NCBI RefSeq assembly: GCF_963576615.1
Contig: NC_088709.1
Span: 75,188,538 to 75,252,537 of the forward strand
From: Watersipora subatra
Taxonomy: Eukaryota > Bryozoa > Gymnolaemata > Cheilostomatida > Watersiporidae
Direction: 5' to 3'
Length of the DNA: 64,000 nt
The notes beneath the pieces are model-generated. The model worked only from the letters and a program-made list of their open reading frames with translations. It did no database searches and was not told where the DNA came from. A program made the translations under genes and the position numbers. Shown piece by piece: positions 38,150-50,279 of the stretch (its first letter is position 1; every line of letters starts with the position of its first letter).

Positions 38150-38405
38150 CTACCCATTTGCTAAAGATTTAAAATAGCCTATAAACAGCAGCAGGTAATG
38201 TAATTGCTATTGGCTAAGTTTCTTTACCCAATGAATTCAAGTAACTTAAGCTAATCTAAGTTTTTACTGTAATAAGAGCTGTGTCCATCTGAAGCGAGTT
38301 TTAAGAAAAATAATTTGCACTCCACAGGAATTGAAACTGTAAAGTGAAGGTGTGAAACTAAGCACACCAACCATTAAGCTATGCTATTTCTATTGTATTT
38401 CTAGA
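38150..38405 (-). mobile_element. tRNA-derived SINE, family 2, minus orientation
   Basis: Reverse complement shows AGCTTAATGGTTGGTG (box A like), CAGTTTCAATTCCTGTGG (box B like), CTCTTATTACAGTAAAAAC, then the family body ATTGGGTAAAGAAACTTAGC and TTACCTGCTGCTGTTTATAG. It matches 27948-28225 and abuts the LINE reverse transcriptase. Confidence 0.78.
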
Positions 38406-39795
38406 TTTTCCAAAAATTTTTGAACATCTAATTACTCTACAAATCCATAATTACACTATTAAGGAAAACATTGCAGAAACTCAATTTGGATTTCAGAAAG
38501 GAAAAGAACCCGTGGAAGGACTGATAGAATTTACAAGCAATACACTTGCAGCCTTAAACAATAGTCTATCTGTTTTAGGTATTTTCATTGACTTCTCAAA
38601 GGCTTTTGATACAATAGATCACTCTATTTTAATAAATAAGCTAAAGCAAATAGATTTTTCTCATTCAAATTTAGAATTGATCCAAAATTATCTGTCTAAT
38701 CGTCTTCAAAATGTTGTAATATCTCAGAAAATATCCCAACCTTTAGTAATTACATTAAATGTGGAGTACCCCAAGGATCCATCCTTGGACCAATACTATT
38801 TTTGCTATATAAAAATGATCTTGTAAAGAGTTTTGATAAATTTAAAACTATTTTGTTTGCTGATGATACTAACTTATTTCATACTGCTAAAAACTTGAAT
38901 AAAGGTATAGCTATAATTAACAAAGAATTAGACATGATAAGAAGCTGGTGTGACCAAAAGAAACTAACATTGAATGTTGTCAAGACTAATTTTATAATTA
39001 TTCAAAATTCACAAAATAAATTTTGATTAACAGAAAACATTTCCATGAATGGACAGAACATACAAATGACAGAAAGCTTAAAATTTTTGGCGCTACAATA
39101 GATAGTACACTAAACTGGTCAAGACTCATAGAACTATTGAAAAAACAACTGCAACAATGCATGGGACTTATTTACCAGGCCTCCTTGATCTTACTGGAAA
39201 TGCCTCTTTTGCTTTTATATAATACTCTAATTAACATTAAAATAGTTTATTGTTTGGAAGCATGGGGAAATGCTCCAATAAGCTACTTAAACAAAATTAT
39301 GGTCATCCATAAGCAATTGCTTAGAATAATATACATGTATCATAAAAACTTATTTTCCATCAACTCCTTTTGTTTTTCCTATACAGCAATTATATCAACT
39401 AAGAATATGGCTTTTAGCCTTCACACAATTTAAATCTCAAACTAACTTGTCAACACATTAAAATATTTGTCATTCGTTATTTTCATTACCCCTTTCACCC
39501 TCCTTCTCTACTGGTGGCCTAGCGGGTTGCCTATTCTGTGCCATCAGCATGGAACTCCTTGTCAATTTGGCTTAGGAAAATTGAGAGTTATGATTTTAGG
39601 GCTGCTTTGAAACAGACTCGCTGGACTCTCTTGAATAGATCTGTTCTGATTTCTTTGCCTAAACTATCTATGTTTTCTTCATTGACAATCTTATCTGTTA
39701 ACTCGAGCTCTGTGCCTCAAATAGCCATGCTACTGTGCATATGGTCCTTTGTTGCACTTTTTTATCATTTTGTTATGATTTAATTTAAATGAAAC
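38400..39795 (+). pseudogene. Broken non-LTR retrotransposon reverse transcriptase and 3' end
   Basis: Frames show QFGFQKGKE, then IDFSKAFDTIDHSILINKL (RT motif A), a frameshift inside the GVPQGSILGP-like motif near 38760-38800, then FADDTNLF (catalytic F/YxDD box as FADD), RSWCDQKKLTLNVVKT and downstream thumb-like sequence to 39433. The C-terminus PSAWNSLSIWLRKI lies at 39541-39590, then a UTR. The endonuclease domain and 5' half are absent, with at least three frame changes. Style is Jockey/CR1-like. No intact protein. Confidence 0.88.
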
Positions 39796-40439
39796 AAACA
39801 AACACTTGAGTTTGTTGAGAAGAACTGCTAACTTAACATGAACTTTTACAAGTTCAAAATATACAAATAATTATATGAAATAGCAAGCTTAATTGGGTAC
39901 TAGACAACAAATAACTTTGTTGAAGAAGTATTTTTTTATAATTCTATGATGGATTAAGATTAAGAGAGATTAAGCTAATAAAATTAAAATTGACAGAGTT
40001 CAGATTTCTAAGGTTGTGTTAAAAAGAGTCCCAACAATACCTATAGATTCATTCAAAATAAGAGTGGTCATCTAGCCTAACAACTAGCTAATAACAATGA
40101 AATGAGCCAAAATGCGTAATGAATACAATTAATTATGATGTCTTTCAACGCTTTTAAGAAGAACTCTTAATAATGCATTTGTTTTTTTACGAATACAACA
40201 TTATTGAATTCATGTTTTGTTTTAATTTGAGAGCAACATTTATTTGGGTTTTTATGCCATTTCATATATATTTATAGTTCCATATTGGAAAAAACTAGCA
40301 ATTAATAAATAAAAATACATACTAAAAACTTGTTCCTCTGAAGCCAGCTCAATGCTGGAAGCAAGTAAACAAGTCACAGAAATACATTGCTATTCAACGC
40401 CAGTATAACGTATTTAGCAGACATAAAATTTGGACTGAA

Positions 40440-41060
40440 GAAGCCATCAAAAAACAGACATAGTAAGTGACTATGCATAGACCACTCCATTTAAAGTCAG
40501 ACACTACTAGGTTATATCTTAGTAGAGAAGATGGAGGCAGGGGCTTAACAGTGTACAACAGACAATGAAAGAAGAAGAACATGCATATGCAGCCTCTATA
40601 GCTGCCATAGACAAGTTACTAGATGAATTCCACTCAACTGTAGTGACAATAGATCTCTCAGTAATGATGAATAACCTGACAACCATGATGCTCACCACCA
40701 GCAGTATTTGAGGTTGGCGACCTTCACCAGACATATGTGTGACTGAACAAAAATCAAGCAATGGCCAATAAAGAGTCGCTAATCATGGCAACACAGGAAT
40801 AAGTGCTTGCAACAAGGCAACTCCAAATACAGATTACTCACAATAGAAATGACCCTAAATGCAGACTGTGCAAGGATACACCAAAGACCATCTATCACAC
40901 CTTAATTGGTTCAAGCAGCTAGCAGGCGATGCCTACACACAATCTTACATGAACATACACATAATCATGTCGCAGTTGTAGAGTACAGGAGTCTATGAGA
41001 TGAGTATGGCTCTACCCAAACACCTTTGAATGTATAGGTAAGCTATAACACATTCAATCA
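40440..41060 (+). pseudogene. Decayed C-terminus of a second LINE type
   Basis: From 40473: MHRPLHLKSDTTRLYLSRED then GGRGL, a signature of LINE pol C-terminal regions with the pattern HPRADVDRLYxxRxxGGRGL. After frame changes, NDPKCRLCKDTPKTIYHT (CxxC...H zinc-finger-like end) lies near 40847-40905, and an AGDAYTQSY-like piece near 40925. Several stops and frameshifts. Confidence 0.65.
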
Positions 41061-41173
41061 AAATGTGGCTGCTGTCTCTAGCTAGAGATACTTGATGCTT
41101 GCAGTTAGTAGGATGGCTCTGAGTCACTACTCATCTAATAAGTCTAAATTCCTGTCTAGCCCATCAATCTTAA

Positions 41174-41375
41174 AGGTTGAATTGCAACAGAATTCACATT
41201 ACGGTTATTTGGTATCAAAAGATTCACTATGTCTTACTCTGTTGTGTCGAAGGTGCAAAATATGTGGAAATGGGATTACAAGCCCTTAATAGCGAACAGT
41301 TAATCGCCGCCATCACGAGACTGCCGTAGATTAGAATCTCTTTCCAAGACGGCTCAAGTGGGACGTAGTTGTACA
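41174..41375 (+). mobile_element. Single arm of the TTAA-flanked element
   Basis: Preceded by TTAA. AGGTTGAATTGCAAC, AATTCACATTACGGTTAT and CTTACTCTGTTGTGTCGAAG match the arm of 30401-31277. The other arm is missing. Confidence 0.7.
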
Positions 41376-41570
41376 AGATGGCTTCAGTTTACACACCTGA
41401 CTGGGGTTTGGGACTTTTGGCAAAGTTTGTTTATATTCTTTAAAAATAATGATGGCCTTTTCCTAATCATTCTATATTCATGTTTTAGTCACGTTAAAGG
41501 AAAACTACAGATCCAAGATTCACCAATCTTGTCAGATAATCCTCTCTTTATTTCTATACTGGCATTCTAG

Positions 41571-43078
41571 AAGCTAAGGAAGATCAGCCCTGTTTCTACC
41601 CTGTTTCATTCACAGCTGCCTGTGGTGAGAGTTTGCAGTATGATAAAGGCATCGGGTATTACAACCTGGCAGAGGTTAATGTTCTGAATCTCTTTTACTA
41701 TTCCTCCATTGACGACAGACTATATTAGTTAATGTATTTATAAAGTTATTTTATGTAGAGAATTTGAAAAAGTGTTTAATCTTTTACAAAACACAAAACT
41801 TCAATATTGTCTGCAATTTTTATACTGCGAAATTTGTAAATATTTGCTTTCTGTCTCAGCGTTCACAAAGGAACAGCATTATATTTTTGTACTAAATCTT
41901 TGTTAATTAACTTCTCAGCTCGGTATCTAAAGTTTTTGTAAAAAGTCAGTGTAATCTTCGACATCTGTTACTAGGTTTATAAACAGTTGACTTTGTCACT
42001 GATATGCTGGCCAACTGGCTTGAAGACCAATGGGAGGTGTTTAAACCATAGTCGGTTGGAATCATCCTCTCCTACACAAATTAAGTAGCTATGGTGAGTA
42101 CCTTGTTTAAAGAAAACTTAGTCCTCTTCATAAGATTCAAGAGGAAAAATCCCAAATGTGTAATATGTGTCAGGTAGTTATTGCTTCATGTGAATTTATA
42201 AATGATTTTCAAATGTAATCGTGTTTCACAATTCCTGTTTTTTAGGTAAACGATTTCGAATTGTTGTCAATAATGCACTGTGTACATATCATTCCTGTTT
42301 TGATGATGATAGAAATGAAGCAGATTTTGGCTTTTTTTTTAAATCCCAAATTTTTCAACACTGCCATCATTTGTGCCCAGTTTCTTATAATCACCATAAA
42401 AGATCCTTTCTCACTCATCACTGGCCGCCCGAGCAGGTGAGCTCTGCTTTATATCAAGATTTCATAGTAATTGTCGATGAATCTCGAGTCCTAAATCCAT
42501 TAGTTGCTCAAAGCTTGGAGTGAAGTACAGAAGAAGAAATATGCAGTTCCTGCTACAAGTTCACATTCAATTTTATAACTTTTTAAATCTGCTTTTTTTC
42601 CATTTTCACAGAGTTTTGAATTGAAAAATGAGTGAAAGTTTAAGTATATTGCAATATAAATCATAATTTTTGGTAAAAGTTGGAATAAATTGAGTAAAAC
42701 CTTTTATGTTCTTCTCCAAAATGTTATATTTAGCTATAAATTTATTATTGTTGATTAGCAGAAGGTTTGGTACAGCCAACGTACCAAACCTTGCGTTTCA
42801 ATTTGACCTTGACCCAAGCTTGAGTAGACATTACCACCCACTTGGATTAACAGGGGTGAGGAAATAATTTTATTTTATATAAGTTGATTTATACTTATCT
42901 CAAGTTTTTATAATCTCAGCTTGTGTCAAAACAGGTCAGAAGTCAGTTTAGTCCTTGTGCTGCCACCAGCTGGCTGTTTGTAAACTTATAGCCAGTCACT
43001 TGGCACTTTAACATTTATTACAGAAAAGTAACGTGTTCTATCTTTTTTCAGATTTCAGAACCGCCACTATATGTTTAG
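41571..43078 (+). CDS. 3' exons of an unidentified, partly hydrophobic protein
   Basis: Five exons with compatible phases: 41571-41624 (AKEDQPCFYPVSFTAAC, donor GTGAGA), 41987-42036 (DFVTDMLANWLEDQWE, donor GTGTTT), 42246-42436 (acceptor TTCCTGTTTTTTAG, donor GTGAGC; CVHIIPVLMMIEMKQILAFF, then AIICAQFLIITIKDPFSLIT), 42762-42855 (acceptor GATTAGCAG, donor GTGAGG; RFGTANVPNLAFQFDLDPSL, then RHYHPLGLTG), 43052-43078 (acceptor TCTTTTTTCAG; ISEPPLYV then TAG). AATAAA follows at 43085-43090. About 137 residues with one or two hydrophobic helices then a soluble tail, so perhaps a membrane protein's C-terminus. No 5' exons found upstream of 41571. Family not recognised. Exon 42246 could be read in another frame ending in phase 0, but only this frame continues to the terminal exon. 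Confidence 0.5.
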
Positions 43079-43084
43079 TTCATA

Positions 43085-43090
43085 AATAAA
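43085..43090 (+). terminator. Poly(A) signal AATAAA of the 41.6-43.1 kb gene
   Basis: Seven bases past the TAG at 43076-43078. Confidence 0.5.
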
Positions 43091-43374
43091 AAGTTATTAT
43101 TTCTGTAAATGTTTGCATCCTGCTGCAAGTGAGAAAAGTATGATGAACACAGAGTTAAAATTTAGTCATGTTTAATCACTGCTAATGTGTTTTGCTGCAC
43201 ATTTGGATCATCTCAAATGATGATTTCTCTGAAATCTTTAGAGTAGCCTACATGGCATTTCAAACGATAACCAAGAGATCTAGACAGCAAACTGGTTTGT
43301 ATATTTAGTTTTGAACTATTTGTTGAAGATTTGTAATGTGAAAATATTCCCATGTCAAATGGTTGCACCTTATG

Positions 43375-45505
43375 TTAGTTATTACCTACATGTATGTTAG
43401 CATGCTTTATTACCTACATGTATGTTAGCATACTTTATTACCTACCTGTATGTTTGCATGCTTTATTACCTACCTGTATGTTAGCATACTTTATTACCTA
43501 CCTGTATGTTAGCATACTTTATTACCTACATGTATGTTAGCATACTTTATTACCTACATATATGTTAGCATACTTTATCACCTACCTGTATGTTAGCATT
43601 CTTTATTACCTACCTGTATGTTAGCATACTTTATTACTTACATGTATGTTAGCATACTTTATTACCTACCTGTATGTTAGCATACTTTATTACCTACCTG
43701 TATGTTAGCATACTTTATTACCTACCTGTATGTTAGCATGCTTTATTACCTACATGTATGTTAACATTCTTTATTACCTACCTGTATGTTAGCATACTTT
43801 ATTACTTACATAAATGTTAGCATACTTTATTATCTACCTGTATGTTAGCATACTTTATTACCTACCTGTATGTTAGCATACTTTATTACCTGCCTGTATG
43901 TTAGCATACTTTATTACCTACATGTATGTTAGCATTCTTTATTACCTACCTGTATGTTAGCATAATTTATTACCTACATGTATGTTAGCATGCTTTACTA
44001 CCTACCTGTATGTTAGCATTCTTTATTACCTATCTGTATGTTAGCATAATTTATTACCTACATGTATGTTAGCATACTTTATTACCTACATGTATGTCAC
44101 CATGCTTTATTACCTACATGTATTTTTGCATGCTTTATTACCTACATGTATGTTAGCATGCTTTATTACCTACATGTATGTTAGCATGCTTTATTACCTA
44201 CATGTATGTTAGCATACTTTATCACCTACATGTATGTTAGCATACTTTATTACCTACCTGTATGTTAGCATAATTTATTACCTACATGTATGTTAGCATG
44301 CTTTACTACCTACCTGTATGTTAGCATTCTTTATTACCTACCTGTATGTTAGCATACTTTATTACCTACATGTATGTTACCATGCTTTATTACCTACCTG
44401 TAAGTTAGCATACTTTATTACCTGCATGTGTGTTAGCATACTTTATTCCCTACATGTATGTTAGCATACTTTATTACCTACCTGTATGTTAGCATACTTT
44501 ATTACCTACATGCATGTTAGCATGCTTTATTACCTACATGTATGTTAACATACTTTATTACCTACATGTATGTTAGCATACTTTATTACCTACATGTATG
44601 TTAGCATGCTTTATTACCTACATGTATGTTAACATTCTTTATTACCTACCTGTATGTTAGCATACTTTATTACTTACATAAATGTTAGCATACTTTATTA
44701 TCTACCTGTATGTTAGCATACTTTATTACCTACCTGTATGTTAGCATACTTTATTACCTGCCTGTATGTTAGCATACTTTATTACCTACATGTATGTTAG
44801 CATTCTTTATTACCTACCTGTATGTTAGCATAATTTATTACCTACATGTATGTTAGCATGCTTTACTACCTACCTGTATGTTAGCATTCTTTATTACCTA
44901 CCTGTATGTTAGCATAATTTATTACCTACATGTATGTTAGCATACTTTATTACCTACATGTATGTCACCATGCTTTATTACCTACATGTATTTTTGCATG
45001 CTTTATTACCTACATGTATGTTAGCATGCTTTATTACCTACATGTATGTTAGCATGCTTTATTACCTACATGTATGTTAGCATACTTTATCACCTACATG
45101 TATGTTAGCATACTTTATTACCTACCTGTATGTTAGCATAATTTATTACCTACATGTATGTTAGCATGCTTTACTACCTACCTGTATGTTAGCATTCTTT
45201 ATTACCTACCTGTATGTTAGCATACTTTATTACCTACATGTATGTTACCATGCTTTATTACCTACCTGTAAGTTAGCATACTTTATTACCTGCATGTGTG
45301 TTAGCATACTTTATTCCCTACATGTATGTTAGCATACTTTATTACCTACATGTATGTTAGCATACTTTATTACCTACATGCATGTTAGCATGCTTTATTA
45401 CCTACATGTATGTTAACATACTTTATTACCTACATGTATGTTAGCATACTTTATTACCTACATGTATGTTAGCATACTTTATTACCTACACGTATGTTAG
45501 CATGC
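43375..45505. repeat. 28-bp minisatellite with 868-bp higher-order repeat
   Basis: About 76 units of TTACCTACATGTATGTTAGC ATACTTTA with frequent ACCTG/ACATG and GCATG/GCATA/GCATT variants. Rare variants recur exactly 868 bp (31 units) apart: ATTACTTACATAAATG at 43801 and 44669, TGTATGTCAC at 44091 and 44959, TAAGTTAGCA at 44401 and 45269. Confidence 0.97.
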
Positions 45506-46590
45506 TTATAACAGCAATTTTTTGAGTTTTGCTGATAAAGCTATATAAGCAGCATTTAGATTGATAATTTTAGACTGAAGTCTTTGCTTGCATAGTCTGC
45601 CCGCAAGACTGCCCAGTTTGATTGATATAGATCATGGGGCCTGAATCAATTGTTGCGCTGTTGCAATGCATTACTTTGCGACGTGATCTTGTTCAGATTT
45701 CGAAATAGAAAGCATGATGTCAGATGCAGTCATAGAGCTTCTTCATCCATGAATTTTCATACCAATGAGTGACAAAAGAAGGTGAATAGTGTGTTTTTAT
45801 ACAAATTTGGTTGTGTAATTGACCATATGCAAAAGTGTTGTTTTCTATATGTTTCCATCATATGGTCAATTGCCCAGAAACAAGCGCGCCTGACTGTTGT
45901 TTTATGAACATGTACGGTGTAGACATCATTACACGGTCTGTTGGATACATGAAGGTTAATTATGAGCAATGGTTAAAACATTTCTCATCTATATCTCATT
46001 ATTGACATCAATTTGGCTGACTCTAGTTTTATAAGCTTGCCAAAATATGTAGAAACATGTTCAATGCTAAAATATGCTCGTATGCAATAAGCTTTTTGTG
46101 TAATTGCGGTCATTTTACCTGTTGGCAAAAAGCAAAACTTGAGGAATTGATATGAAATGACCATGCAGCTTTATCTACATGTATAATTATTCTCTGAACT
46201 TAGTTCTCACCCGATATTCCATCTTTAACACAATATTTCCCTTTTGCTTCTTTCTAATCATGATTAACTGCTTATGAATATGCATTGATATTGCAGCCTG
46301 ATTTTTAAGCTTTTAGCCACAGTAATATTGTTATTCATTTAAACAAAGCTTGTTTAGTCATTTCACAGTCAACCTTCACCCACAATGGAAGTATATTAAG
46401 GGACCAAGCAGCAATTAGTACTTCCATTCATATGACTGATCATGTTTATCATGATAACCAGCTTATGGTAATATGTATGGTATAATATAACACATAATAT
46501 CAAATATACATGTAATATATGATATATAACTTGTATATGCTATACTAAATTATTTTTTAGTGTTCTTATCATTTGAATTTTCATCTGGTG
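45506..46590. other. Intergenic AT-rich sequence
   Basis: No gene seen. Contains a 12-bp perfect inverted repeat ATTGACCATATG / CATATGGTCAAT at about 45819-45872. Confidence 0.45.
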
Positions 46591-46594
46591 ACAA

Positions 46595-46755
46595 GCATGG
46601 AGAGAAGGCAAGGATGGGGGAAAAGAAAAGGATAGAGAAGGTAAGGATGGGTAAGAAGGCAGGATGGGGAGAAGGCAAGGATGTGAGAGAAGGTAAGGAT
46701 GAGAGAGGAGAAAAAGATGGGAGAGAAGGTAAGGCTGGAAGAGAAGGCACAGAGC
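46595..46755. repeat. Purine-rich minisatellite (GAGAGAAGGTAAGGATGG type)
   Basis: Degenerate G/A-rich units on the + strand with GAAGGCAAGGATGGG words. Frames across it are charged low complexity and not credible as protein. Confidence 0.75.
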
Positions 46756-47604
46756 TGATAACGCTTGTCAAAATGAAGATAGGTTAAAGCAAGAATTCCA
46801 CATTAAAAAGTGAAAAGCCAGAGATGGCAGTAACAGTTGGGTGATTAACCTTCAACCAATCTGTTGCCTACCCTCATCTACACAGTTTTTCTTTGTAGCG
46901 CACTCGAAAATATTGTGGTTGTAGAGTCTAGTATTCAGAGAAGTTGACTGACAAAAACTGAAGTCTTATATGGCAAAGTTAGAGATACCTGAAAAGGTTT
47001 GTGAAGATACCTCAATTAAGTGACCTCACGAGAGTAATGACATATCTTGATGATAGCATAGTACCTTCATAAAATACTTAGGGATTACTGCTGGCACTCG
47101 CCATATGCAAGCCACACTGTCAGTCAGCTTGTGCTAGATTATGCTAAATTGCTTTAGGGAATTTCTGTTGTTATGATGTTGGATCACAATACTTTCTGAG
47201 ATTGGTTACTAACAAATTAAAATTGTTGACTGATACTTCTGTGTTGTACCTAGGCCGATATACATTGCAGAACTTTTTTTAATTTTCCTTTTGCTCTTAC
47301 AACTTGGTTGATTAATAATCAAGTTTTATGCACATGTTGCTGAAGATTGACCTCCATTGAGTCTAAATTAACACAAATTATTTTTATAACTGAGAATTGT
47401 AAGCATACTGCCTTCCTCCCTCAAGTCAATAAATAGGATAACTGGGTGCTGGAGATACTCCAAGGCATGAAATTAGTTGGATGCTTAGAAATTTTGATAG
47501 CAGTCCAAGAATATTTATTTTTGTGTTTGTCTCGTTTATTTGTCTGTCTGCTTTGGCTTTTTGTTACAGTTTAATGAACCAACAATTTATTGCTTTTATG
47601 ACCA

Positions 47605-47895
47605 GCTGTAGGAATACCTTACTTTTACAAACTGCTTGATGCATACTCTAATCAACACTGTAACTCCGCAGTTGCAAAATCGTTGTTCACTGGTATTTGT
47701 GGTAAGCATAGAAACGTTTACAAAGTTGCATGTAGCTCAAGAATGAACTTCAAGATTATCTATAATAATATATGGAATGTACGACACACTTTTTGCACTA
47801 AAGTAGGCTTCTGCTATGGAGGTTTTGGATATTGTCGAATTGCAATACAAGACAATTGTACAGCCAGCCTATCAACAGTTATTGATGCAACTTAG
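47605..47895 (+). CDS. Cys-rich open frame, possible orphan exon
   Basis: An open frame of about 96 codons after an in-frame stop near 47600, ending TAG at 47893-47895. It reads GIPYFYKLLDAYSNQHCNSA, then SLFTGICG...ACSS...FC...GFCYGG...YC...NC, with seven cysteines. A donor-like GTAAGC after TATTTGTG at 47701 suggests that, if real, the exon may end there. No family recognised; chance is possible. Confidence 0.25.
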   Translation, partial: AVGIPYFYKLLDAYSNQHCNSAVAKSLFTGICGKHRNVYKVACSSRMNFKIIYNNIWNVRHTFCTKVGFCYGGFGYCRIAIQDNCTASLSTVIDAT

Positions 47896-47997
47896 ATGGA
47901 GACAAGCCAAACGTTGCATAACTATTACCAATTTATGAGCTAACTAGTGCTGCAGGTTTAATATTTTAAGGGAAGAATTTTGTTTACGTAGTAAACA

Positions 47998-48102
47998 AAA
48001 TTCAACTGTTAAAAATATAGCCAGGTTTGTTTATGTGGTTAAATATAAGCTTGCACTTTAAGGCCAAGCTTGACTTTTGACCCAAATACATATTTTAAAC
48101 AA
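47998..48102 (+). repeat. Left copy of a ~100-bp direct repeat
   Basis: TTCAACTGTTAAAAATATAG, CCAGGTTTGTTTATGTGG and AAGCTTGCACTTTAAGGCC through TTTTGACCC. The right copy is at 49845-49934, almost identical. Confidence 0.85.
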
Positions 48103-48275
48103 CAATTAAGTATTTTGTCTATAGTAGTTCATCAATGTCAGATGTAAAGCGTACTTGTGACTCTGCAGGTTGGCTTTTCTACTTATTTGTTCCTGCTTTT
48201 CTTCATTGCTTATTGCTTAGCTGGTTGTTGCTCTGCGCACTCATTCTTTGTGGACCATTCATCGCTTTCAGCCAT

Positions 48276-49492
48276 TTTCACTTCTGAGATTTGGTAAAGT
48301 CTGCAACTACTTGTATTGGTTTCATTTCTGAGGGTTGGTAAGGTCTGTACTTATTTGTATTGACTTCACTTCTGAGAGTTGGTAAGGTCTGTGACTGTTG
48401 GTTTTTGTTACACTTTTGAGAGTTTTAAGGTCTGTAATTACTTATATTGGTTTCACTTCTGAGAGTTGGTAAGGTCTATAAGTACTTATATTGGTTTCAC
48501 TTTTGAGGGTTGGTAAGGTATGTAATTACTTGTATTGGTTTCACTTCTGAGAGTTAGTAAGGTCTGTAATTACTTGTATTGGTTTCACGTCTGAGAATTG
48601 GTAAAGTCTGTGACTGTTGATATTGGTTACACTTCTGAGGGTTGGTAAGGTCTGTAATTACTTGTATTGGTTTCACGTCTGAGAGTTAGTAGGTCTGTAA
48701 TTACTTATACTGGTTTCACTTCTGGGAGTTGGTAAGGTCTGTAATTACTTGTATTGGTTTCACTTCTGAGAGTTGGTAAGGTTTGTAATTACTCACATTG
48801 GTTTCACTTCTGAGAATTGGTAAAGTCTGTGACTGTTGGTATTGGTTACAGTTCTGAGGGTTGGTAAGATCTGTAATTACTTGTATTGGTTTCACTTCTG
48901 AGAGTTGGTAAGGTTTGTAATTACTTACATTGGTTTCACTTCTGAGAATTGGTAAAGTCTGTGACTGTTGGTATTGGTTACACTTTTGATGGTTAGTAAG
49001 GTCTGTAATTACTTGTATTGGCTTCACTTCTGAGAGTTGGTAAGGTCTGTAATTACTTATATTGGTTTCACTTCTGAGAATTGGTAAAGTCTGTGACTGT
49101 TGGTATTGGTTACACTTCTGATGGTTAGTAAGGTCTGTAATTACTTGTATTGGTTTCACTTCTGAGAGTTGGTAAGGTTTGTAATTACTTACATTGGTTT
49201 CACTTCTGAGAATTGGTAAAGTCTGTGACTGTTGGTATTGGTTACACTTTTGATGGTTAGTAAGGTCTGTAATTACTTGTATTGGCTTCACTTCTGAGAG
49301 TTGGTAAGGTCTGTAATTACTTATATTGGTTTCACTTCTGAGAATTGGTAAAGTCTGTGACTGTTGGTATTGGTTACACTTCTGAGGGTTAGTAAGGTCT
49401 GTAATTACTTGTATTGGCTTCACTTCTGAGAGTTGGTAAGGTCTGTAATTACTTGTATTGGCTTCACTTTTATGAGTTGGCAAGGTCTGTGC
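48276..49492. repeat. 44-bp minisatellite with 132-bp higher-order repeat
   Basis: About 27 units of TCTGTAATTACTTGTATTGG TTTCACTTCTGAGAGTTGGT AAGG. Three diverged unit types (ATTACTTGTATTGG; ATTACTTACATTGG; GACTGTTGGTATTGG) cycle in order through most of the array, giving a 132-bp period that keeps one minus frame open for 255 codons. Confidence 0.95.
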
Positions 49493-49844
49493 TTATCAAT
49501 CTTTGCTTGTTTCCATAGATTTTTCCCTTTTTGAACGCAACTCTCGATTCAACTAGTTTGTTTAAAGTGTCAGCACCTACAGTTATTAGTAAAACATTTA
49601 CTCCATATTTAGAGTTTCGTGTACCTTAGAAGTCTTAACTACGTGTATATTCCTTAGTAAGCTGATTAGTTCAGTATTAAATGCATCACTCCTGGATCAC
49701 GAGCTGTTTTATTATCAAAAGCATATTTAGCGCCGTCAAGGTTTAATTGCAATTGGTCGTTTGTTAGGGCTTTAGTCAACGCACTCTGTTGCCATAACTA
49801 CAAGGCTTTGAATCTCAAATCAATGATCCTTGAATGGGCAGTTC

Positions 49845-49934
49845 AACTGTTATAAATATAGCCAGGTTTGTTTATGTGGTTAAATATAAGCTTGCACTTT
49901 AAGGCCAAGCTTGACTTTTGACCCCAATACATAT
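49845..49934 (+). repeat. Right copy of the ~100-bp direct repeat
   Basis: Matches 47998-48102 in the same orientation, so the pair brackets the 44-bp array. Confidence 0.85.
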
Positions 49935-50279
49935 CTTGGTACATGGTACCAGTTGGCTGACACCTGTTCCAGTACTCGAGGAGAAAAGATTACGGTGAGT
50001 ATAGGCTTGTATGTTGAGTAGCCCAAAGAGGCATTTTACATGTTGCGGGTTGAACCAGCCATCACATCAATTAAATACGTTCAGTGGTAAGCAATCTTGA
50101 TTTTTTATTTATATTTGAAACAAAACATTTTTTGGTCTGGCTTTTTGCTAAAAATGTATATTTATTTAGTTTCTTACCAACTTGCAACACTGAATATTTT
50201 TTATAGATTAGGACTTTTAAGTGCAACATGACATATTTATTATTACCTTTTAAAGCAATGCATACATTTTCTTTAAAAC

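Noticed and set aside
42243-42440. Minus frame with KGSFMVIIRNWAQMMAVLK
   Set aside because: The plus strand has better splice signals here and continues in phase into further exons.
43375-45505. Regular repeat spacing resembling a CRISPR array
   Set aside because: Head-to-tail units with no unique spacers, in a eukaryotic genome.
48716-49483. 255-codon minus frame
   Set aside because: Follows exactly the 132-bp repeat; repetitive peptide only.
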